Positions 1-8,727 of a DNA stretch of 64,000 nt are shown here, piece after piece. Positions within the stretch are counted from its first letter, which is position 1. Each line of letters starts with the position of its first letter. The position numbers and the translations under genes were made by a program. The stretch spans positions 421,501 to 485,500 of the forward strand of contig NZ_LT605203.1 in assembly GCF_900089495.1 (NCBI RefSeq), in the 5' to 3' direction. The notes beneath the pieces were generated by a model. It was not told the DNA's origin. It did not search any database and saw only the letters and a list, made by a program, of their open reading frames with translations. The DNA comes from Thiomonas sp. X19. Lineage in GTDB: Bacteria > Pseudomonadota > Gammaproteobacteria > Burkholderiales > Burkholderiaceae_C.

Positions 1-27
1 CGGCCCGGTTTCCTGACGGGGGCGCAC

Positions 28-920
28 ATGATCTTGCTGGGACAAGTTCACGAGTGGGTGTCAGGCTTGGCCTCGGTGCCGGGTTTGCAGCAGGCGCTGG
101 CCAGGCGCTACGAGCGGCGTTTCGCGCGCAACCAATCCGAAAACCTGTTCCGCGGCGTCTATCCCAGTTTCGAAGCGGCCGCCGCTTCGGCGCCGAAGAC
201 CCGGCCCCTGGGGTACGACAACCCGGATTCGGCGCTGATGTACCGCGACCGGCTTCAGAAAATCTATCCCAGCGACTGGCCCGTGCTGTTCTGGTTGCAG
301 CAATGTTTCGCCCAGGGCTGCACGCGCGTGTTCGAGCTCGGTGGGCATATCGGCATCAGCTACTACGCCTACCAGACGGTGATGGCCTATCCGCAAGCCA
401 TGCGCTGGATGGTGTCGGACGTGCCCGCGGTGATGGAGCGCGGCGCTGCTTTCGCGCGCAACAAGGACACGCTGGGCAAGCTGAGTTTCGAGGCCGATTT
501 CGCCCTGGCCGCCGAGGCCGAGGTGTTCATGGCCCTGGGGGTGCTGCAATACCTGCCCGAGACCCTGGGCCAGCGCCTGCGCGGCCTGCCGCACCTGCCG
601 CGGCACGTCATCGTCAACCTCACGCCGCTGCACGCCGACGAGGCCTACTTCACGCTGCAGAGCATCGGCACGGCGTACTGCCCCTACCGCGTGGACCCGG
701 CGCAGCGGTTTTTGCAAGAGCTGACCGAACTGGGCTACAGCGTGCGCCAAGCTTGGACCAACCCCGACAAGGCTTGCGAGACTTGTTGCTGCTCGCGCTG
801 GGCTTCCTGTCGTGGCGCCAAGCTTGGACCAACCCCGACAAGGCTTGCGAGATACCCTTTCATCCCCGCCACAGCCTGCACCACTACCACGGCTTTTACC
901 TGCAACGCACGGGGGTGTGA
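28..920 (+). pseudogene. TIGR04325-type methyltransferase, frame broken by a 71-bp partial duplication
   Basis: The first 251 or so codons read as a SAM-dependent methyltransferase of the TIGR04325 (LIC12133-like) family. An FRGVY segment lies near residues 41-45 and a SAM-binding segment VFELGGHIGI near 101-110. From base 782 the frame is wrong. A 38-bp sequence at 744-781 recurs at 815-852, offset by 71 bp, which shifts the frame by two. Removing 71 bp restores one continuous frame of 273 codons that ends IPFHPRHSLHHYHGFYLQ and stops at 918-920. As written, the upstream frame instead runs on to about 1683, antisense to the next gene. The product is probably inactive or has an aberrant tail, unless the duplication is an assembly artefact. 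The substrate is unknown; relatives often sit in polysaccharide clusters. The upstream neighbour lies outside the window. Confidence 0.75.
744..852. repeat. 38-bp direct repeat pair (71-bp offset)
   Basis: Two identical 38-bp copies occupy 744-781 and 815-852, separated by 33 bp of unrelated sequence. Both begin GCGCCAAGCTTGG. The offset of 71 bp is not a multiple of three and accounts for the frameshift in the methyltransferase gene. The intervening 33 bp encodes, in another frame, a leucine-rich stretch that does not resemble the family. Confidence 0.9.
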
Positions 921-1002
921 GTGCTGCTGGCAAGGTCCGGCGGCTGCGCTACTTGGCGCGTCGTTTGACGCAGTGCACATCGCGTCAGGGTCCGTTGCCT
1001 CC

Positions 1003-2328
1003 CTACTGGCGCGCTTCGCGCAGGCTGAACAGCAGGTAGTTGTCGGCGGACTGTTGCAGCCGGATTTGCACCGGCAGGTTTTGCAGCGCGGGAGCCAGCC
1101 AGACCTCGGCGCCGAGGCCGTGGGAGTCGGCCGGGTGCGCGAGGTGCCAGGTGACGAGCGAGCCGACGCCGGTTTGCAGCGTGTCCTGCCCGAGGATGGT
1201 GAAGTCCCAGGTGGTGGTGCCGCTGGGCCGGGCCACTTCGAAGGCCAGATGCTGGCCGACGCGGAAATCCTGCGGCCGGGTGCTGAGCTGGTGGGCGAGC
1301 TGCATGAAGATGCTGGCGCTGTCCTGCAGGTGTGGCGGCAGCGGCATGACGGTGCTGATGGCGGAGAAACTGAGCGTGCCCTTGTCGCGGTTGAAATTCA
1401 CCGCCTTGCGCCGCGTGAAGATGCGCTCGACATAGCGGTCGGGCGCCAGCCAGTTGCCGTCGATGCGCCCGGTGCTGGTGTAGGAAAAACTGACCAGCGC
1501 GGCGCCGGAGATTTCAAGCCGATAGCTGTTGCCGTCGCGCACCCACAGCAGCGCGCCGTCGCCATGCAGAGGGCCGCGGTAGTTGCCACTGAGTTCATAG
1601 CGCAATTCGGTCGATGGCGGCCAGCCGAAGGCGTCGGTTGTGGCGGGTGTCGAAGCCGGCGCCGATGCGGTGGAACTGGCTGACGCTGCTGTCGCTGTCG
1701 CGGCGGGCTGGATGGCCCCAGCAGCACTGGCTGGCTTCGCCGCTTGGGAGGCGCCGCCTGGCGCCGTCCCGGTCTGCACGCCGGGCTTTGCGGGCGGCGC
1801 ACCCGACGCGACCGCCGGCGGGGTTGGCGTCGCAGCCGAGGCGGGGAATGGCGGCGCCGATGGCGCCATCGCGGGCGGACGCGAAACCGCCACCTGGCCG
1901 GACGCATCCCCCCCACCCAGGGAGCGCGCCACGGGCGGCGCCGATTCCACCGGCGGCGGCCCCATGCCGGTCTGGGTTTGCGAGGCCGCGAGCTCGGGCC
2001 GGGACGCTGCCGCCTGGGGGGAGGCCGGTCTCAGTTGCAAGCCGCGCGCAGGCGCGGCGGCATGTGGCGCGGCGGCCGCGGCAGGCCGGGCCGTGGTGGT
2101 TGCGGGCGTGGCACCTGGGGCCGGGCGGGCGCTGGGCATGAGCAGGCGCGCGAAGATGGGCTCGGGCAGGCGCCCGGGCTCGATCGGGGCGAAGGCATCG
2201 CCCAGCGCGTGCAGCGCCAGGGCATGCAGCACGAGCACCAGTGCCAGCCAGACCCCCATCAGGCGCCAACCCGGCCCGCCCCCTGGGCTTGGGGGTCGGG
2301 CGCGTGTTGGCGGATGTGTTCGCGGCAT
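1003..2328 (-). CDS. DUF3108 domain protein with N-terminal membrane anchor and long Ala/Pro linker
   Basis: The protein has 441 residues from the chosen start. A basic, proline-rich N-terminus is followed by one hydrophobic segment (about residues 22-40) that probably anchors it in the inner membrane. A low-complexity Ala/Pro/Thr linker of roughly 200 residues follows. The folded C-terminal part starts near TDAFGWPPSTELRYELSG and matches DUF3108, a periplasmic beta-rich domain of unknown function common in Burkholderiales. The frame is open upstream to 2544, but the extra residues are not conserved-looking, and the ATG at 2326-2328 sits just ahead of the membrane segment. It is divergent from the FAH-family gene, with about 200 bp between them. 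No enzymatic role can be inferred. Confidence 0.8.
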   Translation of the reverse strand: MPRTHPPTRARPPSPGGGPGWRLMGVWLALVLVLHALALHALGDAFAPIEPGRLPEPIFARLLMPSARPAPGATPATTTARPAAAAAPHAAAPARGLQLRPASPQAAASRPELAASQTQTGMGPPPVESAPPVARSLGGGDASGQVAVSRPPAMAPSAPPFPASAATPTPPAVASGAPPAKPGVQTGTAPGGASQAAKPASAAGAIQPAATATAASASSTASAPASTPATTDAFGWPPSTELRYELSGNYRGPLHGDGALLWVRDGNSYRLEISGAALVSFSYTSTGRIDGNWLAPDRYVERIFTRRKAVNFNRDKGTLSFSAISTVMPLPPHLQDSASIFMQLAHQLSTRPQDFRVGQHLAFEVARPSGTTTWDFTILGQDTLQTGVGSLVTWHLAHPADSHGLGAEVWLAPALQNLPVQIRLQQSADNYLLFSLREARQ

Positions 2329-2531
2329 GTGCGCATTGTGCCGCGCGGCTCGACGCTCGCGCCCGAGGCGAATCGGCGGGACGAGCATGTGGCCGCATGC
2401 GGTGCGCGCTTGGTCTGTCGTGTGTCGCCGCCGGAGTGCAAGCTCGCGGCTTTTGCCTGCACCCCCCGAGTCCGACGCGCTCCTAGAATCGTTCGGATCC
2501 TTCAGCATCGCGGCCAGCAGGCCCCCATTCC

Positions 2532-3518
2532 ATGAAACTCGCAAGCCTCAAGGACGGATCGCGCGACGGCCAGCTCGCCGTGGTGTCGCGCGATCTCAAA
2601 CATGCCGTGTTCACGCAAGGCATCACCCGGTTGCAGCAGGCGCTGGACGACTGGGATTTCGCCGCGCCGCAATTGCAGGACTTGTCGGACGCGCTCAACG
2701 CCGGGCGCGCGGCGCAGGCTTTCGCCTTCGACCCGGCGCAATGCATGGCGCCGCTGCCGCGCGCCTACCAGTGGGCCGACGGCTCGGCCTATCTCAACCA
2801 CGTGGAGCTGGTGCGCAAGGCGCGCGGCGCCGACATGCCGCAGAGCTTTTTCACCGACCCGCTGATGTACCAGGGCGCGAGCGACCACATGCTGGGTGCG
2901 CGCGAGGCCATCGAGGCCGCCAGCGAAGACTGGGGCATCGACTTCGAGGCCGAGGTGGCGGTGGTCACCGGCGATGTGCCGATGGGCACGACGGCCGATG
3001 CGGCGCTGGAGCACATTCGCCTGGTGATGCTGGCCAACGACGTGAGCTTGCGCCATCTGATTCCCCCCGAACTGGCCAAGGGCTTCGGCTTTTTCCAGAG
3101 CAAGCCCGCCAGCGGTTTCAGCCCGGTGGCGGTCACGCCCGATGAGCTCGGCACGGCGTGGAAGGGCGGGCGCCTGCACCTGGACATGCGGGTGCAGTGG
3201 AACGGCCGATTGGTGGGCTCGGCCAACGCCGGGCCGGAGATGCGTTTCCACTTCGGCCAACTCATCGCCCATGTGGCCAAGACGCGGGTGCTGGCGGCGG
3301 GCAGCATCGTCGGCTCCGGCACGGTGTCGAGCCAGGACCGCGCGCGCGGCTATTCCTGCATCGCCGAGCTGCGGGCGCTGGAGATGATCGAGCATGGCGA
3401 GGCGCGCACCGCCTTCATGCATTTCGGCGACAGCGTGCGCATCGAAATGCTCGACGCGCAGGGCAAGAGCGTGTTCGGCGCTATCGAGCAGAGGGTGGTG
3501 CAGGCCGGCGCAGCGTGA
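2532..3518 (+). CDS. Fumarylacetoacetate hydrolase (FAH) family protein
   Basis: The 328-residue protein matches the FAH superfamily. These metal-dependent enzymes hydrolyse or decarboxylate beta-keto acid-like substrates, often in aromatic or amino-acid catabolism. Visible signatures are the acidic metal-binding segment DFEAEVAVVTGDVP near residues 138-151, an early PLPRAYQWADGSAYLNHV segment typical of the longer subfamily, and a C-terminal GSIVGSGTVSSQD stretch (GSGTV motif). The start is the only good ATG ahead of the conserved MKLASL opening, and the length is normal for the family. No tyrosine-catabolic genes sit beside it, so the substrate cannot be named. It lies between the divergent DUF3108 gene and a convergent small secreted protein. 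Confidence 0.85.
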   Translation: MKLASLKDGSRDGQLAVVSRDLKHAVFTQGITRLQQALDDWDFAAPQLQDLSDALNAGRAAQAFAFDPAQCMAPLPRAYQWADGSAYLNHVELVRKARGADMPQSFFTDPLMYQGASDHMLGAREAIEAASEDWGIDFEAEVAVVTGDVPMGTTADAALEHIRLVMLANDVSLRHLIPPELAKGFGFFQSKPASGFSPVAVTPDELGTAWKGGRLHLDMRVQWNGRLVGSANAGPEMRFHFGQLIAHVAKTRVLAAGSIVGSGTVSSQDRARGYSCIAELRALEMIEHGEARTAFMHFGDSVRIEMLDAQGKSVFGAIEQRVVQAGAA

Positions 3519-3542
3519 TGCTGCGCCTGGACGCAGCCGTGG

Positions 3543-3782
3543 TCAGGGATGCTGGTTGCCGTAGCGGACGCCGGCCTTGACCGAAGCGATGGCCTGGTCG
3601 ATCTGGGCGATGGCATGCACACGCCATCCGCCCTTGTTGGGGCTGGCTACTTGCAGCTGCTGGCGCGCGGCCATCAGCGCACGCAGGGCTTCATGCATAT
3701 GCGGCTGCGGCGCGGCGCTGGCCAGCGGCAGGCCGGCGATGAGCGCGCTGCCCAGGGTGAGGGTGGCGATGATTTTTTGCAT
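3543..3782 (-). CDS. Small secreted protein of unknown function
   Basis: The product has 79 residues. It begins with a clear Sec signal peptide: MQKIIATLTLGSALIAGLPL followed by an Ala-rich ASA cleavage region near residue 24. The mature part is about 55 residues, predicted helical, and contains HEALRALMAARQQL and IDQAIASVKAG. This resembles small periplasmic helical proteins annotated only as hypothetical. A strong ribosome binding site (AAGGAG) lies 8-9 bases upstream of the ATG at 3780-3782. A longer in-frame extension to 4037 is rejected because it lacks the signal peptide context. The gene is convergent with the FAH-family gene. Its function is unknown. Confidence 0.75.
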   Translation of the reverse strand: MQKIIATLTLGSALIAGLPLASAAPQPHMHEALRALMAARQQLQVASPNKGGWRVHAIAQIDQAIASVKAGVRYGNQHP

Positions 3783-4035
3783 GCAATAACTCCTTGAGAT
3801 GGGCCTGCGGGCGACAGGTTGTTGGTCGGCTTTGCCTGCGGGCGAGGGCTGCGAGTTTGCGTTTCGCCGTTCCCGCCAGTTGGCGGCTTGGGCTTGGCTC
3901 TGTAACGTTGCGGCGCGCCGAATTGCGACAGCCTGCGGCCTGCCGATGTAAGCGCTTGTCACCACGCGCAGCCAAGCCATGTTTCCAAGCCCTGCGGGCG
4001 GCGCTATGCTGGCCGCATCGCTTGCGAGGCCCGCC

Positions 4036-4887
4036 ATGAACCCCTACACCCAAGGTCAAGCCATGCCCGGCATGGAGTTTTTCCAGTCGCTGCTCAAGGG
4101 CTCGGGCATGCCTACGGGTTTTGCCAGCTGGATGGCGCCGACCATGGACCCGAAGGAGCTGGAGCAGAAGATCACCGACTTGAAAGCGGTGCTGCAATGG
4201 CTGGAGGCCAATGCGCGCCTGACCCAGGCCACGATTCAGACCCTGGAGGTGCAGCGCATGACCTTGTCGGCGCTGAAGACCATGAATGTCGATCTGGGCG
4301 ATCTGGCCAGTCGCATGACCGAGGCCATGCAGGCCGGCGCCCAGACCATGGGCGCTGCGGCCGCGCCGTCGGCCGGTGGCGCGACGAACCCGGAGGAATC
4401 CCATGCGGAGGATGAGCCTGAGCCCGAAGCGGTTTGGGACGAAGAACCAGAGCCTGAATCGGAGTCCGGGGCGGCAGCGCAGCACGCCACGGCCGAGTCG
4501 CCAGGCGCTGCATCGGCCCTGCCAGGCGTGATGGATCCGATGCAGTGGTGGAATGCGGTGAGCCAGCAGTTCTCCCAGGTGGCGACGCAGGCGCTGCGCG
4601 AAAGCCCCTGGCCCATGCCGCCGGGGGGTGCTGCGGCTGGCGTTGCCGGCGCGTCCGAATCGCCGCCTTCGCCTGCGCGTCGATCCGCCAGCAAGCCCGT
4701 GGCGCGCAAGCCCAAATCCGTCGTGCGCGGCTCCGGTGGTCAGGCGGCGTCCAACGCCGCGGCCAAATCCCCAGCCAAAGCCGCCGCCAAAGTTTCGACC
4801 CAGGCCCCAACCCAGACCGCCCCGAGCTCCGTGCGCAAGGCCGCCGGTGCGCCGCGCTCGGCAGCAAGCAGGACGCGGCGCAAATAA
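4036..4887 (+). CDS. phaM: PhaM-like polyhydroxyalkanoate granule-associated protein
   Basis: This 283-residue protein has the layout of PhaM, which binds PHB granules, activates PHB synthase PhaC and links granules to DNA in Ralstonia. The N-terminal 90 residues include the family segment MEFFQSLLKGSG and the motif LEQKITDLKAVLQWLEANAR followed by LTQATIQTLEVQRMTLSALK. A long acidic and Ala-rich middle follows. The C-terminus is a Lys/Ala/Pro histone H1-like tail (repeats such as AAKSPAKAAAK) suited to DNA binding. The ATG at 4036 was chosen over 3979 because conserved sequence begins there; 4063 is also possible. It suggests the host stores PHA. No phaC or phaA is present in the window. Confidence 0.78.
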   Translation: MNPYTQGQAMPGMEFFQSLLKGSGMPTGFASWMAPTMDPKELEQKITDLKAVLQWLEANARLTQATIQTLEVQRMTLSALKTMNVDLGDLASRMTEAMQAGAQTMGAAAAPSAGGATNPEESHAEDEPEPEAVWDEEPEPESESGAAAQHATAESPGAASALPGVMDPMQWWNAVSQQFSQVATQALRESPWPMPPGGAAAGVAGASESPPSPARRSASKPVARKPKSVVRGSGGQAASNAAAKSPAKAAAKVSTQAPTQTAPSSVRKAAGAPRSAASRTRRK

Positions 4888-5147
4888 CACGCTGTAGCGT
4901 GCAGGCGCAGAGCAAAGGTTGCAAGCGACGGGCTTGCTGCTGACGTGGCTTGCCGAAGGTTGGGCAAGGCCCTGGCTCAGCGCTTGAACGTGACCCTTGT
5001 CGGCGTCCGGCTCTTGGCCGCCATCCACACCTAGCCGCATCCGTGGCGTGAAAATAGCGTCGACAAGCCCTAGCATCGTGCCCTTGTGGAGTCGGCCCGG
5101 TGTCGTCCGGCCCGTTTGATCCAAGCCCTTCGTTGCACCATTTCTTC

Positions 5148-6377
5148 ATGCGCTTCATCACTGCCCACTCAAGCCACACCCACTGGACCGCCGCGTTGGA
5201 GCAGGCGCTGGGCCAAGTGGCGCGCGCGCGAGCGCAGCCCGACACGATTGCGCGGCCGAATCTGGGCATCGTCTACTTCACCGAGGCGTTCGCCCCCGCT
5301 GCCGAGGCGCTGCTGGCGGCGTTACGCGCCCGCACCGGGGTGGCCCACTGGGTCGGCGGCGTGGGCGTGGGCATCGCGGCCGATGGGCAGGAGTATTTTG
5401 ATCAGCCCGCGCTGGCTTTGATGTTGCTGCAAATTCCCTTGCGCGACTTCCGCGTGTTCTCCGGACTCAAGCCGCTGGCACCGGCATCCACGGGTTGGCG
5501 CGGCGCCGAGACCGCGCTGGTGCATGGCGACCCGGCGACGCCGGACATGGATGACCTGGTGCGCGACATGGCTGGGCGCACGGCGTCGAACCGCGTCTGG
5601 GGCGGCCTGGTGTCATCGCGCCAGGCGGCGGTGCAGATTGCCGACGGCGTGTTCCAAGGTGGCATTTCGGGCGTGGCGTTTTCCGCGCGGGTGGCCTTGG
5701 CCGGCGGGCTCACCCAGGGTTGCGAGCCGGTGGGGCCGCCGCGTGCCATCACCCGCTGCACGCAGAACGTGATTTACGCCCTCGACGGCGAACCGGCGCT
5801 GGGCTTGCTGCTGCGGGACCTGGGCGAGGAGGTGCTGGAACTTCCCCGTCTGGCGCCGCGGCTGCGTGCCACCCTGGCGGGACTGTCGCCGGGCGTTGCC
5901 GAGGCGCAGCCCATGCCGCGCCACATAGGCGCGGAAACCTCCATGCGCCATCTCATCGGCGTGGACCCATCCGGGCGCGGCGTGGCCATTGCCGGCTCTC
6001 CCGAGCCGGGCATGCTGTTGCGCTTTTGCCGACGCGATGTGCACGCGGCGCGGCGTGACCTGATCCGCCTGTGTGCCGAAGTGCGCGAGGAACTGGAGCA
6101 GCGTCGCGAGGCGCGCACGGCCACCACGTTGCAGCATGCCGCCGCCAGCGCTGGTGCGCCCCAGGCTTCGGTGCCGGCGCGTGGGGCGGTCTACGTGTCG
6201 TGCACCGGCCGTGGCGGGGCGCATTTCGGCGGACCTTCGGCTGAGTTGGCGTTGGTCCGCCAGCATCTGGGCGATATGCCGCTGATCGGCTTTTTCGCCG
6301 CGGCGGAAATTGCCGGTGACCGCCTTTACGGCTACACCGGGGTGTTGACCGTCTTCAGCGAAGACCCGGCAATGTAA
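5148..6377 (+). CDS. FIST N- and C-terminal domain sensory protein
   Basis: The 409-residue protein carries the FIST_N and FIST_C domain pair, thought to sense small ligands (possibly amino acids) in signalling proteins. Supporting segments are NLGIVYFTEAFAPAAEALLAAL (FIST_N beta-alpha start), WVGGVGVGI, and at the C-terminus the diagnostic stretch ending GDMPLIGFFAAAEI followed by YGYTGVLTVF. There is no transmitter, kinase or GGDEF domain, so this is a stand-alone FIST protein, as seen in many Burkholderiales. The ATG at 5148 begins MRFITAHSS; the frame extends 16 codons upstream without recognisable homology. The 260 bp upstream hold no gene. Its partner is unknown. Confidence 0.82.
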   Translation: MRFITAHSSHTHWTAALEQALGQVARARAQPDTIARPNLGIVYFTEAFAPAAEALLAALRARTGVAHWVGGVGVGIAADGQEYFDQPALALMLLQIPLRDFRVFSGLKPLAPASTGWRGAETALVHGDPATPDMDDLVRDMAGRTASNRVWGGLVSSRQAAVQIADGVFQGGISGVAFSARVALAGGLTQGCEPVGPPRAITRCTQNVIYALDGEPALGLLLRDLGEEVLELPRLAPRLRATLAGLSPGVAEAQPMPRHIGAETSMRHLIGVDPSGRGVAIAGSPEPGMLLRFCRRDVHAARRDLIRLCAEVREELEQRREARTATTLQHAAASAGAPQASVPARGAVYVSCTGRGGAHFGGPSAELALVRQHLGDMPLIGFFAAAEIAGDRLYGYTGVLTVFSEDPAM

Positions 6378-6703
6378 GTACTCGCTTAGCTTGCAGCCAA
6401 GCCTGGCTAGGCTCGCGAGCAGCCAAGCCGGCGCTGCGCCCCAGGGTGGCGAAGCCGCAGGCGCACCCAGACGGGACGCCGGCTGACGCCGAGATTGTTG
6501 TGGGCTGAACGCTGGAACAGGCGGTCTGGCAGCTGTGTGACCTGCGCGGCTTCAAGATTCGCGCCAGCCTGCTGCCACGAACCGGAACGCAGCCCAGCTT
6601 CCGTTCAGGGTGCGCGCTGCGGCAGCGGTACGCGGGGCAGCAAGAGGGCTGGTGCCGCGGCGGCAGCCGTGAGCGTGATGCGCCCCGGGCACGGCAGGCT
6701 GCT
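6378..6703. other. Gene-free stretch
   Basis: About 326 bp between the FIST gene and a doubtful small gene. The open frames here are short, lack ribosome binding sites and show the composition of antisense frames. Short self-complementary GC-rich segments occur near 6400-6480, but no T-run follows, so no terminator is called. Confidence 0.5.
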
Positions 6704-6970
6704 TCAAGACGGTGTGGCGAGCTTTGCCTGGGGGCTGAAAGCGCCAGTGGTGCGCGCCATGGCTTGCATTCCAGCACGTCTCATGAACGCTGTGCCGGCT
6801 GGGGCATGGAGCGGCGCCGCGGCCGGCGCCAATGGAGCAGAAGGCGCAGAGGGAGGCGGTTGCGCCAGCAATGCAGCCGGCAGCCATGCGCCCAGCCCGA
6901 GCAGAACAACCAGCGGCCAGATCAGGGGCCTGCCGGCCCTGCGGCCCGATGGCGATGACCAAAGCCCCAT
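6704..6970 (-). CDS. Possible small single-span membrane protein (doubtful)
   Basis: A frame of about 88 codons begins MGLWSSPSGRRAGRP and contains one hydrophobic stretch (IWPLVVLLGLGAWLPAALLA) followed by a Pro/Ala linker and a short C-terminus. The pattern of basic N-terminus, membrane segment and low-complexity tail is that of a small anchored protein, and a weak GGAG lies upstream. No family is recognised. The overlapping minus-strand frame to 7124 looks less protein-like. It lies downstream of parB on the same strand, about 200 bp away. Confidence 0.3.
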   Translation of the reverse strand: MGLWSSPSGRRAGRPLIWPLVVLLGLGAWLPAALLAQPPPSAPSAPLAPAAAPLHAPAGTAFMRRAGMQAMARTTGAFSPQAKLATPS

Positions 6971-7173
6971 GATGGCGCGCGCTCCACGGTAAGACCCCAA
7001 GGCCAATCAAGCGGGTGGAGGTTGCAGTGTCGGGGCCAGTGCTGGGCTGCCAGCGCCCGCTCAGGGGGCGCCGCCGGCTCGGCGCCTGGGCTTCCAAGGG
7101 CATGCGGTTTTTGCAACCGAACACCCTTCACACCTGCAGGAGGCAAAGCCGGCTGGCGGATTTTGGGCGCGGC

Positions 7174-8088
7174 TCAGGCCGCTGGGCGCAGCAGGGCGAT
7201 GAGGCCGTTGAGCTCGTCGAGCGAGTGAAAGCCCAGGCTGATTTCGCCGCGCAAGGCGGCTCCGCTGCCCTTGACGCGAATGTGCACCGGCGCGGCCAGA
7301 TGCTCGGCCAGCTCGGTTTCGATGCGTTGCAGCTCGCGCGCATCGCGGTCCGGCGCTGCCGCAGCGCGTGGCTTGGCGCTGCCGTCTTGCGCGGCGCGGG
7401 CGCACAGGCGCTCGGTTTCGCGCACCGACAGGCGCTTGGCATGCACTTGTTGCGCCACTTGCACCTGGGCGGCGCCGTCCAGCGCCAGCAGGGCGCGGGC
7501 GTGGCCCATGTCCAGGTCGCCGGCCAGCAACATGGCCTGTACCGGCTGGGCAAGGTTGATGAGGCGCAGCAGATTGCTCACCGCGGTGCGCGAGCGCCCC
7601 ACCGCCTGCGCCGCCTGCTCGTGGGTGAAGCGGAACTCGGCGATGAGGCGCTGAATGCCCTGGGCCTCCTCCAGCGGGTTCAAGTCTTCACGCTGGATGT
7701 TCTCGATCAGCGCCATCGCCAGCGCGGTCTGGTCGGGCACCTCGCGCACCAGCACCGGCACCACGTCCAGCCCGGCCAGCCGCGCGGCCCGGGTGCGGCG
7801 TTCGCCGGCGATTATCTCGTAGCGGCCTTCGCCCAGCGGGCGCACCAGGATGGGCTGCATCACGCCCTGGGCCTTGATGCTCTCGGCCAGTTCGTACAGT
7901 GAGCCCTCGTCCATGCGGGTGCGCGGCTGGTATTTGCCGGGCACCAGGACTTCCAGCGGCAGGCTGGAGGGGCTGCCGGCCGGGGCGATATCGGCCCCTT
8001 GCGCGCCGAGCAGGGCTTCGAGGCCCAGACCCAGGCCTTTGCGTTTTTTGCCGGAAGCCGGCGGCGGAGTGGAGGGATTGGCGCTCAT
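7174..8088 (-). CDS. parB: Chromosome partitioning protein ParB
   Basis: ParB/Spo0J is a CTP-binding clamp that loads at parS and spreads to form the segregation complex moved by ParA. The 304-residue protein has an N-terminal KKRKGLGLGLEALLG segment, which stimulates ParA ATPase. The ParB/Srx CTP-binding fold carries IIAGERRTRAARLAGL (residues 92-107). NIQREDLNPLEEA is followed by a helix-turn-helix around 154-180 (GRSRTAVSNLLRL). The C-terminal part (about 250-304) is the dimerisation domain. The ATG at 8086-8088 overlaps the stop of the upstream hydrolase gene by 4 bp, implying translational coupling. Two parS-like sites lie 4-5 kb away. Confidence 0.96.
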   Translation of the reverse strand: MSANPSTPPPASGKKRKGLGLGLEALLGAQGADIAPAGSPSSLPLEVLVPGKYQPRTRMDEGSLYELAESIKAQGVMQPILVRPLGEGRYEIIAGERRTRAARLAGLDVVPVLVREVPDQTALAMALIENIQREDLNPLEEAQGIQRLIAEFRFTHEQAAQAVGRSRTAVSNLLRLINLAQPVQAMLLAGDLDMGHARALLALDGAAQVQVAQQVHAKRLSVRETERLCARAAQDGSAKPRAAAAPDRDARELQRIETELAEHLAAPVHIRVKGSGAALRGEISLGFHSLDELNGLIALLRPAA

Positions 8089-8723
8089 GGGAGGTTCGAT
8101 GAATGGAATGGGGATGCTGCTGGCGGTGCCGCCGAACCGGCGGGGTTCGCCGCCACGGCAGCCGCAGCCAGTTCCTGCAGCCAGGCGCGGCCCTGCGGCC
8201 AGTCGCCCAGGCCGCTGGCGCTGTTGATATGCCCGAGCGCGCCGACATCCGTGTGGCGGGCGCCCCAGGTTGCGGCCATGCGTGCCGCGGCCTGGGTGCT
8301 GCAAAACGGGTCGTCGCTGCTGCTCAGCAGATGCGCCGGAAATGGCAGGCGCCGCAGCGGGTGGCTGGTCCAGCTGCGCAGGGCGGGCGGCAAGTCGGCG
8401 CGGGTCAAGTCGGGCGGCGCCACCAGCAAGGCTGCTAGCACCCGCCCGGCGCGGTTGTTGCTGGACGGGCTGAAGTTCGGACTGGCCGCGACCCAGCCTG
8501 CGACGAGATGGCAGCCCAGGCTGTGCGCGGCCAGCAGCACGGGCCCACGGGCCTGGTTGACGGCTTCTTCGAGCTGGCAGATCCAGTCGCCGCGCAGTGG
8601 GGTGTCCCAATCGTGCTGCTGCACACGCAGGTCGCCATGCAGCGCTTCCCAGCGGCTTTGCCAGTGCTCGGGCCCCGAGCCTTGCCAGCCGGGCAGCAGC
8701 AGAACGGTGGGGGTGGCGATCAT
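8085..8723 (-). CDS. RBBP9/YdeN-type alpha/beta hydrolase between parA and parB
   Basis: The 212-residue protein belongs to the RBBP9/YdeN family (Pfam Ser_hydrolase) of small alpha/beta hydrolases. Visible features are the opening VLLLPGWQGSGPEHW (oxyanion region), the nucleophile elbow AHSLGC with Ser68, an Asp candidate in LLSSSDDPFC and a catalytic His candidate in VGALGHINSASGLGDWPQG. The substrate is unknown. It starts 4 bp after the parA stop, and its own stop overlaps the parB start as ATGA, so it is embedded in the par operon. ParA and ParB are normally adjacent, which makes the insertion notable. A role in segregation is not implied; the position may simply provide cotranscription. 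Confidence 0.85.
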   Translation of the reverse strand: MIATPTVLLLPGWQGSGPEHWQSRWEALHGDLRVQQHDWDTPLRGDWICQLEEAVNQARGPVLLAAHSLGCHLVAGWVAASPNFSPSSNNRAGRVLAALLVAPPDLTRADLPPALRSWTSHPLRRLPFPAHLLSSSDDPFCSTQAAARMAATWGARHTDVGALGHINSASGLGDWPQGRAWLQELAAAAVAANPAGSAAPPAASPFHSSNLP

Positions 8724-8727
8724 GGCT

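Noticed and set aside
782..1683. Continuation of the first gene's upstream frame to 1683 as a 551-residue protein
   Set aside because: After base 782 the reading leaves the family and runs antisense through the DUF3108 gene; the duplication explains the frame change.
6552..7124. 190-codon minus-strand frame downstream of parB
   Set aside because: Cys/His/Arg-rich shadow composition; the overlapping shorter frame with a membrane segment is the better, though still doubtful, candidate.
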